64,000 bases of DNA from positions 124,001-188,000 of the forward strand of contig NZ_JOEH01000013.1 of assembly GCF_000719095.1 (NCBI RefSeq), read 5' to 3'. Positions 42,080-51,479 of this stretch are shown here, in pieces. The notes under the pieces were generated by a model that saw only the letters and a list, made by a program, of their open reading frames with translations, did not search any database and was not told the origin of the DNA. Position numbers and translations under genes: made by a program. Each line of letters begins with the position of its first letter. The first letter of the stretch is position 1. This DNA is from Streptacidiphilus jeojiense. Its GTDB lineage: Bacteria; Actinomycetota; Actinomycetes; Streptomycetales; Streptomycetaceae.

Positions 42080-43306
42080 GTGACCACCGCAGCCAGACAG
42101 TCGACCCCCGGTGGGATCCCCGCCCCGGCCGGACCCGTCGGCCCCGGCCGGGGGGACGCCGCGGCCGGGAACCCCGCGCTGGCCCAGGCCTTCGCCGGAC
42201 TGCCGCGCGTGGTGGACCTGCTCGCCGCCCGCGCCGAGGAGCACGACCGCGACGCCGGCTTCCCCTACCAGGGCATCGAGGTGGTGCACGACGCCGGGCT
42301 GCTGACGCTGACCGTGGCCGAACGCCACGGCGGCCCCGGCGCCGGCCTCGCCGACACGGTGCGGGTGCTGACCGAGCTCGGCCGGGGCGACCCCGCGGTG
42401 GCCCTGGTCACCGCGTTCACCCTGCTGGTCCACGCCCGGCAGACCCGTACCTCGCCCTGGCCCGAGCCGGTCTACGCCGACCTGCTCGCCGACTCGGTGC
42501 GCGGCCCCGCCCTGGTCGGGGTGCTCGGCCCGGGCGGGGTGCTCGGCCGCGGCGGCGCCGACGACGCCGCGCGCAGCGCCGGGACGGTCGGCGTGACCGC
42601 CCGCCGCGGCGAGGACGGCTGGCTGTTGACGGGCTGTGAGCCCGGGGTCGCCGGCGCCGAGGCCCTCGCCTGGATGGTGGTCACCGCACGCACCGAGGGC
42701 GAGCAGCCCGGCGAGGGCGTCTTCCTGGTCCAGGGCGACACCCCGGGCGTGCAGGTCGAGCCGACCTGGGACCAGCTCGGGCTGCGGGCGACCGCCAGCC
42801 ACGACGTCGTCTTCGAGGCCGCGGAGGTCGGCGACGACGCGGTGGTGCGCCTCGGCGCCGGTGGCGCGGACGACGACCCGCTGGACCGCGCCTGGACCGA
42901 CCTGGCCCTGCCCGCCGTCTACCTGGGGGTCGCCCGCGCGGCCCGCAGCTGGCTGGTCCGCGCGCTGCGCCCGGTGCTGGTCGACGGCGACGGCCAGCTG
43001 CAGGCCGCGGTCGGCTCCATCGAGGTCGAACTGACGGCCGCCGAGGAACTGCTGTTCGCCCTGGCGCGCGGGGTCGACGAGGGGGTGCCCGACGCGCCGC
43101 TGCGCACCGCCGCCGGCCGGATCGTCGCCACCCGCGCGGCGGTGTCCGTGGTCGAGCAGGCCGTGGCCCTCAGCGGCGGCGCCGGCCTGAGCCGGGCCCA
43201 CCCGCTGGAGCGGCACTTCCGTGATGTGCTGCACGCCAGGGGCCACGGACGGCGCGAGCACGAGCTGCTGGCCGAGGCCGGCCGGCAGGCGCTGCGCGGC
43301 CGCTGA
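42080..43306 (+). CDS. acyl-CoA dehydrogenase-family protein (flavin monooxygenase-like group)
   Basis: 408 residues from GTG with CACGGAGG upstream. It shares the acyl-CoA dehydrogenase fold: GIEVVHDAGLLTLTVAERHGGPG, GEDGWLLTGCEPG, and the C-terminal VALSGGAGLSRAHPLERHFRDVLHA. The catalytic Glu of classical dehydrogenases is not evident, and the last motif is like the SfnB/DszC-type members that use reduced flavin. It lies 1.5 kb after the sterol operon but is separated by a terminator. Substrate unknown. Confidence 0.8.
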   Translation: MTTAARQSTPGGIPAPAGPVGPGRGDAAAGNPALAQAFAGLPRVVDLLAARAEEHDRDAGFPYQGIEVVHDAGLLTLTVAERHGGPGAGLADTVRVLTELGRGDPAVALVTAFTLLVHARQTRTSPWPEPVYADLLADSVRGPALVGVLGPGGVLGRGGADDAARSAGTVGVTARRGEDGWLLTGCEPGVAGAEALAWMVVTARTEGEQPGEGVFLVQGDTPGVQVEPTWDQLGLRATASHDVVFEAAEVGDDAVVRLGAGGADDDPLDRAWTDLALPAVYLGVARAARSWLVRALRPVLVDGDGQLQAAVGSIEVELTAAEELLFALARGVDEGVPDAPLRTAAGRIVATRAAVSVVEQAVALSGGAGLSRAHPLERHFRDVLHARGHGRREHELLAEAGRQALRGR

Positions 43307-43312
43307 CGCCGC

Positions 43313-43377
43313 CTCAGCGGGTCCCCGCTCAGCGGGTCGTCCCCGCTCGGCGGGCCGTCCGGGCTCAGCGGGTCCCC
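43313..43377. repeat. short tandem array (15-18 bp units, 4 copies)
   Basis: CTCRGCGGGYC recurs at 43313, 43328, 43346 and 43364. The array fills the 58-base gap between the convergent acyl-CoA dehydrogenase-like and phosphotransferase genes and runs into the latter's last codons. Confidence 0.75.
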
Positions 43378-44465
43378 ACCGCGGCCCGGACCGCGCGCCG
43401 CGCCAGCGCCGCGTCCTCGTGCAGTCGGCGGATCAGTATCCGCTGCTCCTCGCCGGCCCCGGGCACGTCGTGCATCCGCAGCTCCCGCATCAGCACCAGG
43501 ATCAGGTTCACCAGGAAGGCGTCCCTGGGCAGCGTCCCGGAGGACTGCGCCACCTGGCTGATCTGCCGCCGCGCCGCGGTGTCCCCGGAGAGCACGGTCC
43601 ACAGCACCGCCAGGTCGTAGCCGGGCAGGTACCAGCCGGCCTGCTCCCAGTCGACCAGCACCGGGCCCGAGGGCGCCAGCAGCACGTTGGTGAGCAGCGC
43701 GTCCCCGTGGCAGAACTGCGGCGCGGTGTGCGCCAGTCCGTGCAGCAGGTGCTGCAGGTCGCCCGCGTCCCGGTCGGTCAGCAGGCCCAGGGCGTGGTAG
43801 CGGGCGATCTCGCGGGGGTAGTCCAACGGCGCCTGGAAGGAGCCGGCCGGCGGCCGCCAGAGGTTGAGCGAGCGCACCGCGCCGAGGATCGCCCGGACCT
43901 CGCCCGGCGAGGGCGTGTTGCAGGGGTGCCGCTCGTAGGCGGCGGGCCGGCCCGGTACCCGTTCCATCAGCAGCACGCAGCGGTCCGAGTCGGCCGCGAC
44001 CAGCTTGGGCAGCCGGGCCGGCGGGCGGTGCCGGACGAAGGTGCGGTAGGCGGCGACCTCGTGCCGCAGCAGCTCCGCGGCCTCCCGTCCGGACCTGGTG
44101 GCCTCGCGTCCGGCGGGGGTGGGGGTCAGGCACTTGGCGACCACCGGGGTGCGCCCGGCGGTGCCGACCACCAGGACGTGCTGTTCGTCCTCCCGCAGCA
44201 GCTGCCGGGGGACGAAGGCGGGGCATATCCGCGTGATGCCGGCCAGCGCGGCGCGCAGCGCCGGTGACTGCTCGGCCGGGTTGTCCAGCCTCGGCGCTCC
44301 ACCGGCGGCCGGACGGGGTGCCACCATGCGGCGCGGCCCGACGGGTGCCAGGGCGCGGTCACGGGTGCGTGGATCGGAGCCGAGGGCCGGACGGTGGCGC
44401 GGCGGCTGGGTGACCCGGGTGGTGGTGGGCCCTACGGGGGCGGGGGAGATCGAGGGTGAGTACAT
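43365..44465 (-). CDS. aminoglycoside phosphotransferase-family kinase
   Basis: 366 residues from ATG 44465. The APH/choline-kinase fold is shown by [15 protein letters not shown] (Brenner HxDxxxxN) and [20 protein letters not shown] (DFG-equivalent). The N-terminal 60 residues are Pro/Arg-rich and probably disordered, unlike typical APH enzymes. It should phosphorylate a small molecule or sugar alcohol; the name does not imply antibiotic resistance. It is divergent from the nsdA-like gene over a 428-base gap. Confidence 0.85.
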   Translation of the reverse strand: MYSPSISPAPVGPTTTRVTQPPRHRPALGSDPRTRDRALAPVGPRRMVAPRPAAGGAPRLDNPAEQSPALRAALAGITRICPAFVPRQLLREDEQHVLVVGTAGRTPVVAKCLTPTPAGREATRSGREAAELLRHEVAAYRTFVRHRPPARLPKLVAADSDRCVLLMERVPGRPAAYERHPCNTPSPGEVRAILGAVRSLNLWRPPAGSFQAPLDYPREIARYHALGLLTDRDAGDLQHLLHGLAHTAPQFCHGDALLTNVLLAPSGPVLVDWEQAGWYLPGYDLAVLWTVLSGDTAARRQISQVAQSSGTLPRDAFLVNLILVLMRELRMHDVPGAGEEQRILIRRLHEDAALARRAVRAAVGTR

Positions 44466-44893
44466 GGGTGGTTCCGGGTCCCTTCCTGGCGGGCTGCCGC
44501 CGGCGGGCCGGACGGCCCACCGCGATCACTTCTGGTACCGGGACGTTGCGGGCGTTCCGGCACTGCGGGGCTGCTGCGGAGGAGCGGGGCGGCACGGGCG
44601 TCGGCCCCGGACCGGGACCGCCGTGGACCGCGCACCCTGGGGAGTGCGTGGTCCCGATACGGCCCCTGCGCGGTGCACTTCCGTCCGCGCCACCCCTTGC
44701 GCCACTCCCTTGCTCCGCGGTCACCGGGGCAACTTCTGCCCGGTGGTCGCGGGGTTGGGGTGGCGCATGTCTACATGACACCCGCCGCCTCATGGCGCAT
44801 CAGGTTGCGCACCCTGGCGAACCCTGGCGAATGCTCGCCTGGCACATGACGCCCGGATAGCCTCGAAAGTGCCGAGGAACCTGGGGGCTTGAC
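44466..44893. other. 428-base divergent non-coding region
   Basis: No gene is supported here. It has the direct repeat ACCCTGGCGA at 44811-44830 (two copies in tandem) and two ACATGACRCCCG copies (44773 and 44844). It should contain the promoters of the phosphotransferase and the NsdA-like gene. Confidence 0.5.
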
Positions 44894-46393
44894 GTGAGCA
44901 GAGGCACCAACACCCGATTCGCAGACCTGTTCGCCCTGACCGGATGGTCGAAGGGGGAACTGGCGCGACTGGTCAACCGGCGCGGCGCGGCGGCCGGACA
45001 GCAGCAGCTGTCCACCGACACCTCGCGGGTCCGGCGCTGGATCGAACGCGGGGAGATCCCGCGCGACCCGGTGCCGAGGGTGCTGGCGGCGCTGTTCACC
45101 GAGCGGCTCGGACGTGTTGTCACCACTGAGGACCTCGGGTTCCAGCGACAGCGGCACACAGGTTCGGGCGGCGCGGCGCAGGCCGCGTCGGACGTCCCCT
45201 CCCCGTACCCGCAGCCGGAGCGCACAGCCGAGGACCTCACCGAGTTCACGGGAATGGACCTCATGCTCAACCGACGCGGAATGATGAGCGCGAGCACCGC
45301 GCTCCTGGCGGGAGCCGCCATCGCGGGCCCGCTCCACGACTGGATGGCCGGATCCGACTCGGCCGTGGCCGCCGACGGCCCCACCTCGGGCGCGATACTG
45401 CGCAGCCCGATGGCCGCGGCCCTGCCGGCCAGCGACTTCTACGAGGCGGGCCCGGTCGGCCTGGACGAGGTGGAGGCGCTGGAGTCCTCGGTCACGGTGT
45501 TCCGTGCCTGGGACGCCTCGCGCGGCGGCGGACTGCAGCGCAAGGCCGTGGTCGGCCAGCTCAACGAGGTCGGCGGGATGCTGACCTTCCATCACCCCGA
45601 GCCGCTGGCACGGCGGTTGTGGGCGGTGGCGGCCAACCTCTCGGTGCTGGCCGGCTGGATGTCGCACGACGTCGGCCTGGAGCCGACCGCGCAGCGCTAC
45701 TTCGTGATGGCCGCCCGCTCGGCCCGGGAGGCCGGCGACAAGCCCCGGGCCGGCGAGGCGCTGTCCCGGGCCGCCCGGCAGATGGTGCACCTGAACCGCC
45801 CCGGCGACGCGCTGGACCTGATGCGGGTCGCCGAGACCGGCAGCGGCGAGCGCAACCTGCCCAGGACCAGGGCCATGCTGCGGACCGTGGAGGCCTGGGC
45901 GCACGCCTCGATGGGCCACTCGCAGGCCACCAGGCGCACCCTCGGCGAGGCCGAGGACCTCTTCGCCCAGGACCAGAACGACCCCGGCCCCAGCTGGCTG
46001 CAGTTCTTCGACCGCGCCGACCTGCACGGCATGGAGGCGCTGAGCTACCGCACCCTGGCCGCCCACGACCCCAGCGCCGCCCAACTGGCGCAGTACCACG
46101 CCAAGCAGGCGCTGGAACTGCGCGGCGAGGGCCGGGACCGCTCCAAACTGTTCGACTACCTCTCGATGGCCTCGGCCTGCTACATCGCCGACCGTCCCGA
46201 GGAGGCCACCTTCTACGCCAAGGAGGCGCTCGCCTCCACCCGGGAGATGTCCTCGCTGCGCACCTGGGACCGGCTGAAGGGGATGTACGAGCTGACCGGG
46301 CGCTACGAGCAGATCGACGACGTCAAGCAGCTGCGCGCGGAGATCCGCAAGGCCGTACCGGTGTCCGAGCGGAGCCGTCCGCAGTCGATCTAG
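44894..46393 (+). CDS. nsdA: NsdA-like TPR regulator of development and antibiotic production
   Basis: 499 residues from GTG 44894. The N-terminus (TNTRFADLFALTGWSKGELA, then TDTSRVRRWIERGEIPRDPV and VPRVLAALFTERLGRVVTTED) strongly matches NsdA of S. coelicolor (SCO5582) as I recall it. The middle is a helical TPR-like region (about 195-490). NsdA negatively affects sporulation and antibiotic production in S. coelicolor; its exact biochemistry is unclear. A segment of residues 131-165 is hydrophobic (STALLAGAAIAGPL) and could be a membrane anchor. The symbol rests on remembered similarity. Confidence 0.82.
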   Translation: MSRGTNTRFADLFALTGWSKGELARLVNRRGAAAGQQQLSTDTSRVRRWIERGEIPRDPVPRVLAALFTERLGRVVTTEDLGFQRQRHTGSGGAAQAASDVPSPYPQPERTAEDLTEFTGMDLMLNRRGMMSASTALLAGAAIAGPLHDWMAGSDSAVAADGPTSGAILRSPMAAALPASDFYEAGPVGLDEVEALESSVTVFRAWDASRGGGLQRKAVVGQLNEVGGMLTFHHPEPLARRLWAVAANLSVLAGWMSHDVGLEPTAQRYFVMAARSAREAGDKPRAGEALSRAARQMVHLNRPGDALDLMRVAETGSGERNLPRTRAMLRTVEAWAHASMGHSQATRRTLGEAEDLFAQDQNDPGPSWLQFFDRADLHGMEALSYRTLAAHDPSAAQLAQYHAKQALELRGEGRDRSKLFDYLSMASACYIADRPEEATFYAKEALASTREMSSLRTWDRLKGMYELTGRYEQIDDVKQLRAEIRKAVPVSERSRPQSI

Positions 46394-46518
46394 CCGGGCC
46401 GGTGGCCCGGACGGTCGTCGAAAGCCCCATGTCAGCGTCGGTGTCAGGGTTCTCCCAGGTGCGTCCGGGCCTGGGAAAGGTGCAGAGGAAGGCACTCGAA
46501 CGGTACGATTTCGTGCCT

Positions 46519-46555
46519 CCTGCGGGCGGGAACCGAGCATTCCCCGCCCCGCAGG
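46519..46555 (+). other. strong near-perfect hairpin upstream of the HEAT-like gene
   Basis: CCTGCGGGCGGGAA (46519-46532) faces TTCCCCGCCCCGCAGG (46540-46555), a near-complete stem with a seven-base loop. It is 101 bases before the next start. It may terminate nsdA transcription or control the next gene. Confidence 0.5.
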
Positions 46556-46656
46556 GGACACGTCTGCCCCCCATAGCAGACCCGTACCGCTCAGTGCCAG
46601 ACCCCCATTCACGAAATTCCTTTGCCACCAGGACCGCCGCACCGGATGCTGACCTC

Positions 46657-48081
46657 ATGTTCGAGCCCGCGATAGCGCCCAGCGCCTCCCTTCTCGGCCT
46701 GCTTCAGCGGGGCCGGGGGGACGGCACCCTGCACGCTCTGGCGGCCGAGCGTTCCGACGCTCTCGCCGCCCTTGAGGAGTGCGTCACCAGCGACCCCCGC
46801 CGCGACTGGCAGGTCGAGAACCGCTCCCTCTACTACGCACGCCTGTTCATGGAGCTGGAGGCCCCGCTGCAGGGCCTCGAGGATCACCTCTTCTGCGCCG
46901 AGGACCTGCTCGACGACGAGGAGTCACGCACCGGGCTCACCCTCGCCGTGCTGGGCCGGCTGGCCGGCTACGGCCGGCACGAGGCCCTGCTGCTGCTGCG
47001 CCGTTACGCCGCCGCGGGCAGCAACTGGGCCTGGGCCCTGGACGAGCTGGCGGTACGGGAGGACGACGCCGCGCTGGCGGCCCTGGCCGAACCCGTACTG
47101 GCCCGCTTCCCCGAGGGCCCCGAGGGCGACGCCGCGCTGCGGGCCACCGTCCGCGACGCCTACGAGCCCCGGCCCTGGCACCTGTGGGCGCAGACCCACC
47201 CCAGAGTGGCCGCCGCCACCGAGCAGGCCCCCTTCGACCTCTGGCAGCGCCAGCTGGACCGGCCCGGCAACGCCCCCGCCTGGAGCACCCCGGCGGTACT
47301 GGCCTGGGCCGACGCCGCCTCCAGCACCGGCCGCGGCGCCTCACCCGAGCAGTTCGAACGCCGGGTGGGCGCCGCCGTCCGCTGCCTGGCCGCCGTGGCC
47401 GGGCCCGAGGACCGGCCGCTGCTCCGGCAGACCGCCCGCGAGGGCCAGGACGGCGCCCGCTGCGCGGCCCTGCGGCACCTGGCCGACCACGACGACGAGT
47501 CGGCGCCCGACCTGCTGGAACTGGCCGCCGCCGACCTCTCCCGGCAGACCGCCGACTACGCGCTCGGCACCCTGTGCCGGGTGCGCACCCCGCGCTTCCT
47601 GGCCCGGGCCCGGATCTGGGCCGCCGATCCGGAGGGCGGACCGCTGGCCGACGCCTCGGCCCGGCTGCTGGCCTGCGCCGGCGTGGCCGCGGACGCCCCG
47701 GCCGTGGTGGCCGCGCTGCACCGCTGGATCTACCGGCAGGGCGCCGACGGCGACGGACTGGCCGTCCTGGTGGAGGGCGTCGGGCGGCTGGCGGCCGCCA
47801 CCGGGGTCACCGCCCTGCGCCATGTCTACGCCGAGACCAGCTGCTCGCAACTGCGCGGCAGCGCCGCGCGCAGCCTCGCCGCCGTCGATCCCTGCTTCCC
47901 GACCGGGGCCGCGGTCGAGTGCCTCTGGGACTGCGAGGAGACCACCCGCGAACTCGCCGCCCGCCATGTGTTCACCAAGGGTGACGGCCGGGTGCTGGAC
48001 CGGCTGCGCCGGATGGCCGCCGATCCGGGCGAGGAGGCCGAGGTCCACGCCGCGGTGCGGGGCAGGCTCAGCGGCGGTTGA
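46657..48081 (+). CDS. HEAT-like helical-repeat protein
   Basis: 474 residues from ATG 46657. Repeating helical pairs with Ala/Leu/Arg-rich patterns are visible throughout, e.g. LRHLADHDDESAPDLLELAA, RQTADYALGTLCRVRTPRFL, GSAARSLAAVDPCFPTGAAV and ELAARHVFTKGDGRVLDRLR. HEAT/PBS-lyase type repeats usually serve protein-protein binding. No catalytic motif or signal is seen. It lies 263 bases downstream of the nsdA-like gene on the same strand; a functional link is possible but unproven. Confidence 0.78.
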   Translation: MFEPAIAPSASLLGLLQRGRGDGTLHALAAERSDALAALEECVTSDPRRDWQVENRSLYYARLFMELEAPLQGLEDHLFCAEDLLDDEESRTGLTLAVLGRLAGYGRHEALLLLRRYAAAGSNWAWALDELAVREDDAALAALAEPVLARFPEGPEGDAALRATVRDAYEPRPWHLWAQTHPRVAAATEQAPFDLWQRQLDRPGNAPAWSTPAVLAWADAASSTGRGASPEQFERRVGAAVRCLAAVAGPEDRPLLRQTAREGQDGARCAALRHLADHDDESAPDLLELAAADLSRQTADYALGTLCRVRTPRFLARARIWAADPEGGPLADASARLLACAGVAADAPAVVAALHRWIYRQGADGDGLAVLVEGVGRLAAATGVTALRHVYAETSCSQLRGSAARSLAAVDPCFPTGAAVECLWDCEETTRELAARHVFTKGDGRVLDRLRRMAADPGEEAEVHAAVRGRLSGG

Positions 48082-48181
48082 CAGCGCCGCGGAGGGCCGG
48101 AGGGTGAGCGTTCGGTAGTCGTTCGTTCACTCGACAGATGGACGTGGCCGTGCGCACGCGTGGCGTCGGGATAACGCAGAC

Positions 48182-49399
48182 ATGCGTGTCGCCATCGTCA
48201 CAGAATCCTTCCCGCCGGACATCAACGGCGTCGCCCACTCCGTCCTGCGCACCGCCGAGCACCTGCTCCGGCGCGGCCACCAGCCCCTGGTGATCGCGCC
48301 CGCCCCGGCCGTGCCGCTGTCCGCCCCCGACCCCTGCCCGGTGGTGCGCGTCCCCGCGCTCTCGCTGCCCGGCTACCCGCAGGTGCGGCTGGCCCTGCCC
48401 AGCCGCCGACTGGAGCAGCTGATAGCCGGGCACCGCCCCGACATCGTCCACCTGGCCAGCCCCTTCGTCCTCGGCGCCCGGGGCATGGCCGCAGCCGATC
48501 GGCTCGGCATCCCGGCCGTCGCCGTCTACCAGACCGACCTGGCCGGGTACGCCCGTGCCTACCGGGCCGGCAGCGGTCTCGGCGAGGCCGCCGCCTGGCG
48601 GCGGATCCGCGCCGTCCACTGCGCCGCCGCCCGCACCCTCGCCCCGTCCACCCCGGCCGCCCAGGACCTCACTGCCCACGGCGTGCCCCGGGTTCGGCTC
48701 TGGCCGCGCGGCGTGGACTCGGTGCGGTTCCACCCGCGCCACCGCGACCAGGCCCTGCACAGCGCCCTCGCCCCGAACGGCGAGGTGCTGGTCGGCTACG
48801 TCGGCCGGCTGGCCCCGGAGAAGCGGGTGGACCTGCTCAGCGGGGTCTGCGCGCTGCCGGGCGTCCGGCTGGTGGTGGTCGGGGAGGGGCCGAGCGAGCC
48901 GGCGCTGCGCCAGGCGCTGCCCGGCGCCCTGTTCCTGGGGCGCCGTGAGGGCGACGAGCTGGCCGCCGTCTTCGCCTCGCTGGACGTGTTCGTCCACACC
49001 GGTCCGATGGAGACCTTCTGCCAGACCATCCAGGAGGCCATGGCCAGCGGCGTCGCCGTGGTCGGGCCCGCCGTCGGCGGACCGCTGGACCTGGTGGCGC
49101 ACCGCCGCACCGGCCTGCTGGTGCAGCCCAGGGACGTGCGCGCGGTCACCGAGGCCGTCGCCGCACTGGCCGCCGACCCGGAGCTGCGTGAGCGCTACGG
49201 CGCCCAGGCGCGCCGCGAGGTGGCCGGACGCACCTGGGAGTCGGTCGGCGACCAGCTGCTCGACCACTACCAACAGGTGCTGACCCCGGCAGCCGCCGCT
49301 GTTCCGGTCGCAGCCGCCGCGGCAGCCGCGACAGCCAAGACAGCCGCAGCCCCCGCCGTGCTCGGAACGGTCCCGGACCGGGGCGGGGTGGCGGCATGA
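48182..49399 (+). CDS. GT4 glycosyltransferase, mannosyltransferase-like
   Basis: 405 residues from ATG. GT-B fold: RVAIVTESFPPDINGVAHSV (N-terminal glycine-rich loop), RPDIVHLASPFVLGARGMAA, and the C-terminal nucleotide-sugar site VGYVGRLAPEKRVDLL ... FVHTGPMETFCQTIQEAMAS (EX7E). It resembles the actinobacterial alpha-mannosyltransferase group (MgtA/PimB-like), which modifies phospholipids. The last 35 residues are an Ala/Val tail. It is first in a coupled GT4-GT4-SGNH operon. Confidence 0.88.
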   Translation: MRVAIVTESFPPDINGVAHSVLRTAEHLLRRGHQPLVIAPAPAVPLSAPDPCPVVRVPALSLPGYPQVRLALPSRRLEQLIAGHRPDIVHLASPFVLGARGMAAADRLGIPAVAVYQTDLAGYARAYRAGSGLGEAAAWRRIRAVHCAAARTLAPSTPAAQDLTAHGVPRVRLWPRGVDSVRFHPRHRDQALHSALAPNGEVLVGYVGRLAPEKRVDLLSGVCALPGVRLVVVGEGPSEPALRQALPGALFLGRREGDELAAVFASLDVFVHTGPMETFCQTIQEAMASGVAVVGPAVGGPLDLVAHRRTGLLVQPRDVRAVTEAVAALAADPELRERYGAQARREVAGRTWESVGDQLLDHYQQVLTPAAAAVPVAAAAAAATAKTAAAPAVLGTVPDRGGVAA

Positions 49400-50538
49400 G
49401 CCTGCGGATCGTACGCCTCGCCAACTTCGTCACCCCGGTCTCCGGCGGCCTGCGCACCGCGCTGCACCACCTGGGCGCGGGCTACCTCGCTGCCGGGCAC
49501 CGCCCGGTGCTGGTGGTCCCCGGCCCCCAGCACCGGGACGAGGAGACCGACCAGGGCCGGGTGATCACCCTGCCCGGGCGCCGGGTCCCGGGCATGGGCG
49601 GCTACCGGGTGCTGCTCGACCGGCCCGCCCTGGCCGATCTGCTGTCGGTGCTCCGCCCGGACCGGCTGGAGGTCTCCGACCGCACCACGCTGCGCTGGAC
49701 CGGCGGCTGGGCCGGCCGGCACGGCGTGCCGGCCGCGATGGTCTCCCACGAGAGCCTGGACGGGGTGCTGCGGGCCTGGGGCCTGGGGGAGTCCGCGGCC
49801 CGCCGCACCGCCGACCGGCTGAACCGGGGGACCGCCCGCGACTACAGCGCCGTCATCTGCACCACCGCCTGGGCCGCCGCCGAGTTCCACCGCATCGGCG
49901 CCCGCAACGTGGTCCGCGCCCCCCTGGGCGTCGACCTGGAACGCTGCCACCCCCGGCAGCGCAACGCGGCCGCGCGCAACCACTACGCCCGCCCCGGCGA
50001 GGTGCTGCTGGTGCTGTGCTCGCGGCTCTCCACCGAGAAGCGGCCGGAACGGGCCCTGGACGCCGTAGCCGAACTGCGCCGCCGCGGGGTGCCCGCGGTG
50101 CTGGTGGTGGCAGGGGAGGGCCCGTTGCGGGCGCGGATGGAGGCACGGGTCAGGGCCGAACGGCTGCCGGTGCGGCTGGTCGGCCACATCGGCTCCGCGG
50201 ACGCCCTGGCGGCCTTGCTCGCCAGCGCCGACGCGGTGCTGGCACCGGGACCGATCGAGACCTTCGGGCTGGCCGCCCTGGAAGCCCTGGCCTGCGGCAC
50301 CCCGGTGGTGGTCAGCGCCTCCTCCGCACTGCCGCAGATCGTCGGCGACGCCGGCCAGACCGCGGCCGACACCGGCCCCGGCTTCGCCGACGCCGTGCAG
50401 CGGCTGCTGGCCGGTACCGAGTCCGACCGGCGCCACCGGGCCCGGGCCCGGGCCGAGCAGTACGGCTGGGACCGGGCCGTGGCCGGGTTCCTCGCCGCCC
50501 ACCGGATACCCCAGCACGTCCAAGGAGTCATGGCATGA
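49396..50538 (+). CDS. GT4 glycosyltransferase
   Basis: 380 residues from ATG 49396, overlapping the previous stop. GT-B motifs: RLANFVTPVSGGLRTALHHL (acceptor-side loop), EVLLVLCSRLSTEKRPERAL and ADAVLAPGPIETFGLAALEA (EX7E donor site). It probably adds another sugar to the product of the preceding enzyme. No membrane segment. Coupled to the SGNH gene by a four-base overlap. Confidence 0.89.
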   Translation: MSLRIVRLANFVTPVSGGLRTALHHLGAGYLAAGHRPVLVVPGPQHRDEETDQGRVITLPGRRVPGMGGYRVLLDRPALADLLSVLRPDRLEVSDRTTLRWTGGWAGRHGVPAAMVSHESLDGVLRAWGLGESAARRTADRLNRGTARDYSAVICTTAWAAAEFHRIGARNVVRAPLGVDLERCHPRQRNAAARNHYARPGEVLLVLCSRLSTEKRPERALDAVAELRRRGVPAVLVVAGEGPLRARMEARVRAERLPVRLVGHIGSADALAALLASADAVLAPGPIETFGLAALEALACGTPVVVSASSALPQIVGDAGQTAADTGPGFADAVQRLLAGTESDRRHRARARAEQYGWDRAVAGFLAAHRIPQHVQGVMA

Positions 50539-51416
50539 CGCTGCTCAGGGTCGCCGCGCTCGGCGACTCCCTCACCGAAGGCCTCGGCGACCCCGCCCCC
50601 GGCGGCGGCTGGCGCGGCTGGGCCGCCCTGCTCGCGGCCGGCCTGGCCCCGCTCGCCGAGGCCGTGGACCTGCACAACCTCGCCGTGAGCGGGGCCAGGG
50701 CCGCGGACGTGGCCCGGACCCAGCTCCCCACCGCCCTGGCGCACCGACCGCACCTCGCCTCCGTCCTGGTCGGTGCCAACGACACCCTGCGCGCCAGCTA
50801 CGACATCGACTCGGTCACCACCGACCTGGACGCCGTCATGGCCGAGCTCAGCGCCGGCGGCACCGTGCTGCTCACCGCCTGCCTGCCCGATCCCGGCCGA
50901 CTGCTGCGCCTCCCCGGCCCGCTCGCCCGTCCACTGGCGCGCCGAATGCACAGCGTGAACGAGGTGGTGCACGCCCTGAGCGAGCGCTATGCCGCCGTCC
51001 ACGTCCACGCGGCCGAGGCCGACTGGATCGACGACCCCCGGATGTGGAGCGTGGACCGACTGCACCCGAGCGAACGCGGCCACCGCGCGCTGGCCCGCGA
51101 GTTCCACACCGTGCTGGCGGCGAACGGTACGGCGGCCGGCCCCGCCCCGACGCCGGAGCCCGAGTGCGCCGCGCCGAGCCGGGCCGCCCAGACCTGGTGG
51201 ATGGCCACCAAGGGCACCCGCTGGGTCGCCGAACGCTGCACCGACCTGCTCCCGGACCTGCTCCGGCTGGCCGCGGCCGAGGCCAGGCAGCGCGACCCCC
51301 GGGCCCTGGACCTGGCCGCCGCCCGGCACACCGCCGCAGCCCTGGCCGCCGTCTGCGGCTCCGGCTCCGGCCCGGTCCCCGGTTTCGAACGGGAGGCCCT
51401 GCGCGCCGTCAGCTGA
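50535..51416 (+). CDS. SGNH/GDSL hydrolase
   Basis: 293 residues from ATG 50535. The four conserved blocks are visible: ALGDSLTEG (catalytic Ser), VSGARAADVA, VLVGANDTLRAS (Asn) and VDRLHPSERGH (Asp and His). Such enzymes hydrolyse acyl esters. No signal peptide. The C-terminal 90 residues form an extra Ala-rich helical part beyond the core. Third gene of the GT4-GT4-SGNH operon, so it may remove an acyl group in glycolipid processing. Confidence 0.9.
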   Translation: MTLLRVAALGDSLTEGLGDPAPGGGWRGWAALLAAGLAPLAEAVDLHNLAVSGARAADVARTQLPTALAHRPHLASVLVGANDTLRASYDIDSVTTDLDAVMAELSAGGTVLLTACLPDPGRLLRLPGPLARPLARRMHSVNEVVHALSERYAAVHVHAAEADWIDDPRMWSVDRLHPSERGHRALAREFHTVLAANGTAAGPAPTPEPECAAPSRAAQTWWMATKGTRWVAERCTDLLPDLLRLAAAEARQRDPRALDLAAARHTAAALAAVCGSGSGPVPGFEREALRAVS

Positions 51417-51479
51417 TCACTCCGGCCGATCACTCCGTCAGATCACCCGGTCCGAGCACCCAGTCCGATCACCCCGTCT
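51415..51479. repeat. 13-bp tandem array, 5 copies
   Basis: GATCAC (once GAGCAC) starts at 51415, 51428, 51441, 51454 and 51467, an exact 13-base period with consensus GATCACYCSGTCC. It fills the gap between the convergent SGNH and BNR genes. Confidence 0.88.

Noticed and set aside
43365..44465. Aminoglycoside resistance gene
   Set aside because: Only the broad phosphotransferase fold is supported; no resistance-specific features or context.
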